Shown here in pieces: positions 1-5,994 of a DNA stretch of 9,449 nucleotides (position 1 is the first letter of the stretch; every line of letters starts with the position of its first letter). The DNA comes from DATESZ01 sp035283845 (GTDB taxonomy: Bacteria > Desulfobacterota > Syntrophia > Syntrophales > JACQWR01): positions 1 to 9,449 of the forward strand of contig DATESZ010000160.1 of NCBI GenBank assembly GCA_035283845.1, given 5' to 3'. Under the pieces are notes generated by a model that saw only the letters and a list, made by a program, of their open reading frames with translations, was not told where the DNA came from and did not search any database. Position numbers and translations under genes: made by a program.

Positions 1-820
1 CGATTCCGGCAGATCGAGCAGGAAGCGCCATGCCGGGACCACCTCAATGGTCCCGCCGCCGGTATCGATTCGCTCGTCCTCGTTCCTGGTCACGATCGTT
101 CCGGTTTTCAGGCCCAATTCGGCCATCGCCTCGCTCAGAGCAGCCGTTTCCCGTTTCCTCGTTTGCGGTTCGGCCAGCGACTCACACACTTGGAGCAGCA
201 TCCGCGCGTGGTCGCGCACCGGGACGATGAAGTCGACCTCTCTGCCGGTCTTCGTTTTGTAGTAGTAAATTCCCGGGTGGAATCGTCGAAGCGCTGTGAA
301 CACGAGGTTTTCCAGGAGATGCGCGGAGTTGACCAAAATCCCTGATGACACGGAGTTGACCAGGGCATGGTCGACGCAGTAAACCTTTTTCGGGTTGGTG
401 TTGCTGCGCGCGAGCGACGCGTCGAATATCCGCACGGTGAACAGGAAATAGGCGTCCTCGAACCATTCCAGGTAATCCGACACTGCCGACTTGGGGGCCT
501 TGTGCCCCAGCGATTTGAGATACCCCGTGAGGCTATTGACGGAGTAGAGGGAGGCCGTATTGTCTAGCAGCCAGTGTGCCAGATCGGACACCGCCCTCGG
601 ATGGGAAACGTCGTGGCGCTCGACCAGGTCCCGAAACAATATGGCCTGAAAGTATTCCTGCAATGACCTGGAACATGTAAGTCGATTTACCGCTTCGGCG
701 TACTCCGATGCAGACAGCGGCTTTGCCATGAACAGTCTCGATATGCAGGCGCCGGGGCACCCCGGTTTCCAGCCGGCTTTCCTGGAAGTCCAGGATTATG
801 GGCTTGATCGTCTCAATCAT
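1..820 (-). pseudogene. Broken AAA+ ATPase of the DUF4143 family (internal deletion and frameshift, 3' end cut by window edge)
   Basis: The minus-strand start at 820 opens 53 codons typical of the ATPase family with a C-terminal DUF4143 domain. They include the lead-in GKAAVCIGVRRSGKST, whose GVRRSGKS is the Walker A P-loop, and end at FQVI (base 662). One base later a different frame opens at LQEYFQAILFRDLVERHDV and stays open for 220 codons to base 1. This second part carries the expected later family landmarks: SDYLEWFEDAYFLF, VYCVDHALV and YYYKTKTGREVDFIV, ending in IEVVPAWRFLLDLPES, which is close to the usual C-terminus. Family members of roughly 400 or more residues have well over 100 residues between these blocks, including Walker B and the sensor region; here they are absent. 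I therefore infer a deletion of several hundred bases plus a frame change at about 661. Such proteins are widespread, their role is poorly defined, and this copy cannot make a working ATPase. It is transcribed away from the other genes. Confidence 0.85.
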
Positions 821-852
821 GGGTTTTTCTTGATCATGGTTACCGATGTATC

Positions 853-917
853 GTTATCCGGTAGGAAATATAGCCGGTTTAGCCAGCAAGTGTCAAGTAA
901 AATTTCCGGTTATCCGG
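853..917. repeat. Pair of GTTATCCGG direct repeats bracketing a promoter
   Basis: The 9-mer GTTATCCGG occurs at 853-861, between the inferred transcription start and the ATG of the minus-strand ATPase, and again at 909-917, just upstream of its -35 box; the two copies are 56 bases apart. The second copy lies inside CCGGTTATCCGG (906-917), which has CCGG on both sides of TTAT. Further TTTCCGG words occur at 903-909 and 972-978. The arrangement suits a regulator binding site (operator) on both flanks of the promoter, but no regulator gene is identified and the function is inference. Confidence 0.35.
867..896 (-). promoter_or_regulatory. Sigma70-type promoter of the broken ATPase gene
   Basis: Read on the minus strand, a perfect -35 box TTGACA (896-891) is followed after 18 bases by TATATT (872-867), five of six matches to the -10 consensus. 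Transcription would start near 860, about 40 bases before the ATG at 820. The start codon itself has only a weak A-rich ribosome binding site (AAGAAAAA). The 9-mer GTTATCCGG lies on either side of this promoter, at 853-861 and 909-917. Assignment is by consensus match only. Confidence 0.6.
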
Positions 918-1003
918 CATGTCAGCGATCATCTAAAGAATGAAAATATTTATGGGAATGACAGTCGTTACTTTCCGGCAATATAAACTGTATAGGGTAG
1001 ATC

Positions 1004-1122
1004 ATGGAAGTAATTCGTATCGGGACGAAAATAAAAAGTGATGGAGAAATCGAAAAACGTTCTGCGTGAAGGGAACAAGCATCATCAGCCCCAGGGAATT
1101 TGAGAGACTTTTTCCAGATTGA
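1004..1122 (+). pseudogene. Collapsed toxin-antitoxin remnant: antitoxin 5' end joined to PIN-toxin 3' end
   Basis: An ATG at 1004 opens a 21-codon frame beginning MEVIRIGTKIKSDGEIE and stopping at 1067-1069. The pattern (hydrophobic start, short basic strand, then a DG turn) resembles the N-terminus of small antitoxins paired with PIN toxins, which usually continue for another 50-60 residues. From about 1060 another frame reads VKGTSIISPREFERLFPD and stops at 1120-1122. GT-x-I-(I/V)-(S/T)-P-(R)-EF close to the stop is a recurrent C-terminal signature of PIN-family toxins (the COG1569-like group). The simplest reading is that an antitoxin-toxin operon lost everything between these ends, leaving a scar near 1050-1060. 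A weak ribosome binding site (TAGGG, 993-997) precedes the ATG. Identification rests on short motifs, so each half could be chance. Confidence 0.42.
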
Positions 1123-1242
1123 GTGTGTCTTGTGATAAAGCCAATGTATTATTGTGAATTGGATAACGCAGCTTGAAGAGTTTGGTGAATAGAAGACTTT
1201 GGCGATGTGCGGCGTTGCAAATTTCCTGTTTCATATTTGTAG

Positions 1243-1262
1243 ATAATATTGTATCGTATTAT
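1243..1262. promoter_or_regulatory. Inverted repeat upstream of the toxin-antitoxin operon, possible autoregulatory operator/promoter
   Basis: ATAATA (1243-1248) and TATTAT (1257-1262) form perfect 6-base inverted arms separated by 8 bases, 25 bases before the antitoxin ATG. Both arms resemble -10 boxes, GATAAT at 1242-1247 being five of six. No well-spaced -35 box is evident; TTGCAA at 1215-1220 would need a 21-base spacer. The word GTATTAT recurs at 1146-1152. Ribbon-helix-helix antitoxins commonly bind short inverted repeats over their own promoter, so an operator is plausible, but AT-rich sequence makes short palindromes easily by chance. Confidence 0.35.
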
Positions 1263-1287
1263 GAACACATCACAAAGGACATGAAAT

Positions 1288-1527
1288 ATGCCATCTACAA
1301 CGATTAGAATCAGTGAGTCTTCACGGAAAATGCTCCGTGAACTGGCCCGGGAGGAAGGGAAATCCCTCCAGTATGTCGTCGATCAGGCTATCGAGAATTA
1401 CCGCCGGCGGCGGTTTCTGGAAGGATTGTACAACGATTTTGCCGCATTGAGAAATAATGTCGAAGGCTGGAAAGGTGAAGAGGAAGAACGGACTGCCTGG
1501 GACGTCACCCTTGCTGACGGTGAATGA
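1288..1527 (+). CDS. Ribbon-helix-helix antitoxin of a MazEF/PemIK-type module
   Basis: A 79-residue acidic-tailed protein. Residues 2-9 (PSTTIRIS) form the expected DNA-contacting beta strand. Two helices follow, around residues 10-20 (SSRKMLRELAR) and 24-40 (KSLQYVVDQAIENYRRR), giving the dimeric ribbon-helix-helix fold that binds operator DNA. The C-terminal third, residues 59-79, is rich in glutamate (GEEEER) with Trp and Asp residues, as is usual for the flexible segment that blocks the toxin's RNA-binding groove. The ATG at 1288 is supported by AAAGGA at 1274-1279 with 8-base spacing; an ATG at 1281 is out of frame. The stop overlaps the toxin start as ATGA, so antitoxin and toxin are translationally coupled. 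It is expected to repress its own operon through the inverted repeat just upstream. The fold is clear; the exact antitoxin subfamily is not. Confidence 0.85.
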   Translation: MPSTTIRISESSRKMLRELAREEGKSLQYVVDQAIENYRRRRFLEGLYNDFAALRNNVEGWKGEEEERTAWDVTLADGE

Positions 1528-1877
1528 CCATGACGGCAACAGACCCTTTTCGCGGCGAAATTTGGCTTGCAGATCTCAATCTCGCCCGTGGCCACGAACA
1601 GGCGGAGAAACGGCCCTGCCTGGTCGTTTCGGTCGACCTTTTCAATCAGAGTCCTGCGGGTCTTGTGATCGTCCTGCCCGTGACCACAAAATCAAAAGGA
1701 ATTCGTTCCCATGTTTGCATCGATCCGCCGGAGGCCGGTATCAAGGAAACGAGTTACATCAAATGTGAAGACGTTCGTTCCATTTCAACGGAAAGGCTGA
1801 CCAGCCGCTGGGGCGCCGTTTCTTCCCACACCCTGACGGAGGTTGAGGATCGCCTGCGCATTCTTATGGGCCTTTGA
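1524..1877 (+). CDS. mazF: MazF/PemK-type endoribonuclease toxin
   Basis: A 117-residue protein of normal length for sequence-specific mRNA interferases of the MazF/PemK family, which cleave cellular mRNA and arrest growth when the labile antitoxin is lost. The beta-barrel landmarks are all present: RGEIWLADL (10-18), GHEQAEKRP (23-31) containing the conserved catalytic-type Arg30 in the RP motif, VVS (34-36), and LPVTTKSKG (51-59), supplying the conserved Thr54/Thr55. A C-terminal helix, LTEVEDRLRILMGL, ends the protein. The start at 1524 overlaps the antitoxin stop (ATGA); a second in-frame ATG at 1530 is an equally possible start, and neither has a strong ribosome binding site, as expected for coupled translation. 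All key residues are intact, so the toxin should be active. The gene ends 73 bases before brxC with no visible terminator, so read-through into the BREX genes is possible. The RNA cleavage site cannot be read from sequence. Confidence 0.9.
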   Translation: MTMTATDPFRGEIWLADLNLARGHEQAEKRPCLVVSVDLFNQSPAGLVIVLPVTTKSKGIRSHVCIDPPEAGIKETSYIKCEDVRSISTERLTSRWGAVSSHTLTEVEDRLRILMGL

Positions 1878-1904
1878 ATTTTTTACTTAATTCGGAGACA
1901 TAAT
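1874..1904 (+). promoter_or_regulatory. Weak candidate promoter for the BREX operon
   Basis: TTGAAT (1874-1879) and CATAAT (1899-1904) are separated by 19 bases in the short gap between the toxin stop and brxC. The -10 is five of six to consensus, the -35 four of six, and the spacing is longer than ideal. If used, transcription would start near 1911, inside the tiny frame at 1905-1928, so that frame would then not be translated. The alternative is co-transcription with the toxin-antitoxin genes. Confidence 0.22.
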
Positions 1905-1928
1905 ATGAATAAAGAACTCATCCAGTGA
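1905..1928 (+). other. 7-codon ORF (MNKELIQ) between toxin and brxC
   Basis: ATG at 1905 preceded by CGGAGA (1892-1897) with good spacing opens MNKELIQ and then stops. It ends 22 bases before the brxC ATG, so ribosomes ending here would stop next to the brxC ribosome binding site (GGGAGG, 1941-1946). It could be a short leader that couples translation to brxC, the surviving 5' end of a deleted gene, or chance. Nothing in seven residues allows identification. Confidence 0.2.
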
Positions 1929-1950
1929 GTATGCCACTCTGGGAGGGAAA

Positions 1951-4900
1951 ATGGCTAAAATTTCTGATGTCGTCAAACTGAAGACCGGGTACGCCAACTT
2001 TGTGAACCTGAAGAGCGCCTACGAAGAGGCAAAGGAAAATGACGATCGCATGGCCATGTATCGTCCAACCAAGTCGCATCGGGCTGCTTTCGAGCGCATC
2101 TGCCAGGGGTTGTACCAGTCGAACGACCGAAAATTTTACCTGCTCAGCGGCTCTTATGGAACAGGGAAGTCCCATCTCTCCCTCATGCTGGCCAATTCCC
2201 TCAGCCGTTCCAGCGGTGATCCGGGGGTGAAAGGATTTTACAGCAATTATGAAAAACTCGATCCCAATAAGGCCAAGATGCTCAGAAATGTCCGGAAGGA
2301 CGGCCAGTACCTGGTAGCCATTTGTGATTATCATTCAGGAAAACGTTTTGAAGAAGTCGTCTTAAAGGCGATATTTGATGCCTGCCGTGCGATGGGGCTT
2401 GACGCGCAGTTGCAAACGGAATTCGATGAAGTTCTGCGGATTCTCGATGAGTGGGAGAAAAAAGGCGGCAAAGGGGTTCGGAATTTTTTTGAAGACTTTG
2501 AGAAAGCACTGGCAAAAACGGCCCCTGGCATATCGGTGAAGCAATTGAGGTCGCGGTTAAAGGAATTCGATACGGACACATTAAACCTCTTTCACACAGC
2601 CTTTCAGGAGATCATGGGGGGATTGGTCTTTCAACCACAGTCCGGCAATATCATCCCCATCATCAGGAATTTGATTAAAAATAAAGAGTTCAAGGAACGA
2701 TTTAAAGGGATTGCCATTCTTTATGACGAGTTTGGCTTCACGCTCGAAAAGGCGGCATATTCGAAAGACATTCTCCTGGGCTTCATGGAGACCCTTTGTA
2801 AGAATGAGCCCAATATCATGTTCGTCGGCTGCATTCATAAGGATTTTAAGGCCTATGCGGATCGTTACAGCAAGGACGATGCGGCTGTGATGAGCGCGCG
2901 TTTAACCCAGGTGGATCTATTAAACGAAGGGATTGAGGAGATCATCGGCGCCATTGTGGAAGTGGAAAAGGACTCCGCGATATGGAAGCATGAGATACAA
3001 CCGAAAACAACCCTGTTTGACTCATTCCTGCCGGTTTGCACCTCTCTAAAACTTTTCCCCTGGCTTGAGGACATGAAGAAAATCCGAGAAAAGGTCCTGG
3101 AAGATATCTACGGTATGCATCCAATGGCGCTGGCTTGTCTTTTGAAACTCTCTTCCGAGATAGGATCGGACGCTCGCAGCACGTTCACCTTCTTTTCCGG
3201 GGATGTCGGCGGTGCGGAAGGGTCGTTTGCCGATTTCATCGAGAAGTCGGATATCACTATTAGCGGCAGCAAACTTAATCTCTATGCCGTGGATCAACTA
3301 TTTGGCTTCTTTCAGAAGGAGCTATCACCGAAAAATACAGAATTGCGTGAGCGGCAGCGCCAGCTCGTGAACGGTTACTTAGCCAGTGTTGAAGCCTTTC
3401 GGAAAGCCGGCGACGGAGATATGTTCGGTGATCTGATGGACGAGCGCCTGGTAATCCTACGAACCATCCTCATCTATGAGCTTTGTCAAATTCCTACCAA
3501 CCTGGAGAATCTACAGTTTGGCCTCTACTGTCTTTCCGCAGCGGAAAAGAAAAAGATGGAGAGTCATCTGAAGGCCCTCGTGAAGACCGGGGCGATATTT
3601 TTCCGGCAGCAATCCAAAACATACGAGCTTGCTGCAGGCACAGGAGAAGACCCCTACGACCTCATTGACCGCTTTTTGGCTGAGGAGTCTCTCCACCCCA
3701 AAGACGAGATCGAAGCCCTGCTTGCGGAGGCTGGTGATCCCCAGGAGCTTGACTTCCTCTATGCCAAGCAGTTTAACCTGGCATTCAGTGAGGACAAAAG
3801 GTTTCAGAGGCGTTTTGTTCGCCCGAAGGACATTGGAGAAAAGCTTTGGAAGGATATCCAGCAGGAATGTGAGCAGGACTTAGCCAAAGATAAGAATAGA
3901 AGCGAAGGAACAGTTATTTATGCCCTTTGTGAGAACGAGACAGATATTCAGATTGCCAGAAACGCTGTCAAAGACGTTCCCAACGAGAACATAGCCGTCG
4001 CGATTCCTCACGCTCCGCAGCCCTTCCTCGATACATTGCTGCGTGTTAAAGCCTGCCGTTATTACTTGCCTCCGAATGAGGCTGTCAAGATCAGTGCACA
4101 GACGGAGTCAAGATTGCGCGATATTTTTGAAAACGGCGAGGACGGTTACCGTGTCCAGTTGCAACAGATACTCCGGGACATCACGAGTGGCGAAAGGGCA
4201 TGCTGGTATGGGAAGGATGAGCAGGTTCTGGTGGACCAGCCTCCTCAGCCACACCGCCCGGCAGACCAGCTCTGCGAAAATATATATAAGAAACGCTGTC
4301 GCATAAGTCACCCCGACTTGAATACCTGCCATGACGATAAATGGCGAACAGGCAAGAACAATGCATTGAAACAGGCAGTCAAGGTATTGCTCGAATCGGA
4401 TCGGGTGATGATTGACAATGGGAACCCTGATAATCACGGAGAAAAGCGCTACTTAGAGAAGGTTCTTCTAAAGGGCGCAGGCGCACTAAGAATGATTGGA
4501 AAGGAAGGAACAGTAACGTATTTTGAGTGTGAAAGTGACCCCGGTAAGATTTCAGATAACTACCCTGTGCTGAAGGCATTGTGCACGGAGCTCAAAAGCC
4601 TGCCGGCAGGCAAAATGCTGGCATTGGGCAATTTCCTTTGCGATGTCGGGAAACCGCCGTATGGCGCCGGCGGGACAGCCCAGACTCTTGCGCTTGCGCA
4701 TGTGCTCCGCGCTTTTGGTGAGAGCTTGAGAATATATACCGACACGACGAAAACAATAGAAAAAAATATCAGGACTTATGAAGATGTCATTCAAATTGTG
4801 GCGGACCCTGCCACAAAGGTCGTTGTGGAGGTTTTCCAGATTTCAGAAGCTCAGCGCAAATTGGTGGATGTTGTTGCCAAGGCGGTTCATGCGCCGGCTC

Positions 4901-5994
4901 TGAAGCACGGTGAAGTCCGCTCCGTTGAAAAAACGGTAGAACTGGTAAAGACATGGTGGCGCGAACTTCCCAAGGCAGCCAGGATTGTGGATCTCTATGA
5001 AAAAAAAGAACAGCCGAGATTGAAGCAGTTGAAAGCATTGCTTGATGATGCTGGGCACATTGAACGCTTTGATCTTATTTTGCATGGGCTGCCATCCCTG
5101 TACAGCAATGAGCCCGTCGGAGATAATCTTTTGGAAAAGGATGTTCAGGCCATTGGCAAGGCGTTCGCCTCCGATGTCAAACTGTTTGATGCCGGGCTTC
5201 AGAGTCTTCAAAATTCCATTGCCCAGGCAGTTTGTGAAGTCTTTGATGCAACGGGTGATGTCGTGGAATGCGAGGCCGCTCTTGATAAGTGGTACAAAGG
5301 GTTGAACCCAAACCAGCGTGATCCATCGAAATATGATGAAGATGAAGCTTACGGGTTGCTTGCACAACTGGCCAAATCTGATGACATGAAGACACGCCTC
5401 TACAAGAAACTGCCCGAGGCGTACGGATTTACTCCGGTGGCAGACTGGACGACTGTCCAAACAGCGGATTACGTGGCAAAAATTAAACAGGCCAAGGTCT
5501 TAATAGATGAGGCCAAACCCGAGGTTCCCATTCCTAAGTTAGCCAAAAAAACTTATGAAATTGGCGAAGGTGAAAAGCCGGTTATTGCCGTACCTAAAGG
5601 CGCCACAGAAATGATCTACACCATCACAGGGGAAGATCCTAAAAATTCAGAAGCTACCTTACACGTCAAGGAAAAAATGGACCTTTCCGATTTTGTTAAA
5701 GAAAAGGCAAGTGTCATTGTAAAAATGCGCGCTCGGGACGAGCACGGCAACTTAAGCGATGTAGTTGCCGTTGAGGTGGTCAATAAAGCAAAAAAATACG
5801 AAGTTGCCGTGGATAGGGATCTTTTTGGAAACAGAAAAGCTTCATTTAAGTTTCCCGATAGTCGCGAGGGTTTAGTTGCCGTCCTGAAGTCACTTTTGCA
5901 ACATGGCGTTGCACAGGGCCTGCTATCCACAGAAGCCAGGGAAAAGCTGGAAAAGGCCATTCATGAAAATCTGGTGGGGAAGAGTGATTCGTGA
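1951..5994 (+). CDS. brxC: BREX P-loop ATPase, BrxC/PglY family (type 4-like)
   Basis: A 1347-residue ATPase. The Walker A motif is GSYGTGKS (67-74, Lys73), preceded by the family-typical RPTKSHRAAFERI and YLLSGSYGTGKSHLSL context. Walker B is IAILYDEF (254-261) with Asp259 and Glu260; a sensor-like strand NIMFVGCIHKDF follows at 288-299, then Arg317 in SARLTQVDL. A helical middle region follows, and PPYGAGG at about 902-908 matches a conserved block of BrxC/PglY proteins. Near residues 1205-1280 is a beta-rich segment (MIYTITGEDP, then DEHGNLSDVV) resembling a chitobiase C-terminal-type sandwich, followed by a short helical tail. BrxC proteins are essential in BREX phage exclusion, probably as ATP-driven DNA- or complex-remodelling factors; the exact reaction is not settled. 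The ATG is supported by GGGAGG at 1941-1946. The stop overlaps the pglZ start as GTGA. It is slightly long for the family and has no frameshift. Confidence 0.85.
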   Translation: MAKISDVVKLKTGYANFVNLKSAYEEAKENDDRMAMYRPTKSHRAAFERICQGLYQSNDRKFYLLSGSYGTGKSHLSLMLANSLSRSSGDPGVKGFYSNYEKLDPNKAKMLRNVRKDGQYLVAICDYHSGKRFEEVVLKAIFDACRAMGLDAQLQTEFDEVLRILDEWEKKGGKGVRNFFEDFEKALAKTAPGISVKQLRSRLKEFDTDTLNLFHTAFQEIMGGLVFQPQSGNIIPIIRNLIKNKEFKERFKGIAILYDEFGFTLEKAAYSKDILLGFMETLCKNEPNIMFVGCIHKDFKAYADRYSKDDAAVMSARLTQVDLLNEGIEEIIGAIVEVEKDSAIWKHEIQPKTTLFDSFLPVCTSLKLFPWLEDMKKIREKVLEDIYGMHPMALACLLKLSSEIGSDARSTFTFFSGDVGGAEGSFADFIEKSDITISGSKLNLYAVDQLFGFFQKELSPKNTELRERQRQLVNGYLASVEAFRKAGDGDMFGDLMDERLVILRTILIYELCQIPTNLENLQFGLYCLSAAEKKKMESHLKALVKTGAIFFRQQSKTYELAAGTGEDPYDLIDRFLAEESLHPKDEIEALLAEAGDPQELDFLYAKQFNLAFSEDKRFQRRFVRPKDIGEKLWKDIQQECEQDLAKDKNRSEGTVIYALCENETDIQIARNAVKDVPNENIAVAIPHAPQPFLDTLLRVKACRYYLPPNEAVKISAQTESRLRDIFENGEDGYRVQLQQILRDITSGERACWYGKDEQVLVDQPPQPHRPADQLCENIYKKRCRISHPDLNTCHDDKWRTGKNNALKQAVKVLLESDRVMIDNGNPDNHGEKRYLEKVLLKGAGALRMIGKEGTVTYFECESDPGKISDNYPVLKALCTELKSLPAGKMLALGNFLCDVGKPPYGAGGTAQTLALAHVLRAFGESLRIYTDTTKTIEKNIRTYEDVIQIVADPATKVVVEVFQISEAQRKLVDVVAKAVHAPALKHGEVRSVEKTVELVKTWWRELPKAARIVDLYEKKEQPRLKQLKALLDDAGHIERFDLILHGLPSLYSNEPVGDNLLEKDVQAIGKAFASDVKLFDAGLQSLQNSIAQAVCEVFDATGDVVECEAALDKWYKGLNPNQRDPSKYDEDEAYGLLAQLAKSDDMKTRLYKKLPEAYGFTPVADWTTVQTADYVAKIKQAKVLIDEAKPEVPIPKLAKKTYEIGEGEKPVIAVPKGATEMIYTITGEDPKNSEATLHVKEKMDLSDFVKEKASVIVKMRARDEHGNLSDVVAVEVVNKAKKYEVAVDRDLFGNRKASFKFPDSREGLVAVLKSLLQHGVAQGLLSTEAREKLEKAIHENLVGKSDS

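Larger units (their letters stand above)
821..1287. other. AT-rich intergenic region between divergent gene groups, with gene remnants
   Basis: This 467-base stretch holds no intact gene. From left to right it contains the minus-strand ATPase promoter with its GTTATCCGG repeats (853-917), a short open frame resembling an antitoxin N-terminus (1004-1069), an overlapping frame resembling a PIN toxin C-terminus (to 1122), about 110 bases in which I recognise nothing (1123-1240), and an inverted repeat with a ribosome binding site just before the toxin-antitoxin operon (1243-1279). It appears lower in GC than both flanks. I see no clear hairpin-plus-U-tract terminator, no tRNA and no insertion-sequence ends. 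Confidence 0.6.

Noticed and set aside
1123..1236. A 49-codon minus-strand frame starting MKQEICNAAHRQSLLF, about 1234 down to 1086
   Set aside because: No recognisable family, no ribosome binding site, and it runs antisense through the PIN-toxin-like remnant, so chance is likelier.
1457..1768. Plus-strand open frame of 103 codons across the antitoxin-toxin junction
   Set aside because: It is out of frame with both recognised genes, and its composition (many Arg, Ser, Pro) is that of a shadow frame.
1878..1950. Terminator after the toxin gene
   Set aside because: A T-run (1879-1884) is present but no stable hairpin precedes it.
5000..5007. Run of eight A in brxC (YEKKEQP codons)
   Set aside because: The frame is maintained and A runs of this length are common in Lys/Glu-rich genes; no slippery heptamer with a downstream stimulator is evident.
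4843..5460. Minus-strand open frame of 205 codons inside brxC
   Set aside because: Longest antisense frame, but it lies wholly within a well-supported gene, has no family motifs and no ribosome binding site.
1951..5994. Reading the large ATPase as part of a Dnd/Ssp or DISARM system
   Set aside because: The neighbouring PglZ and BrxL are specific to BREX-type loci; no Dnd/Ssp proteins or DISARM helicase/methylase are in the window.
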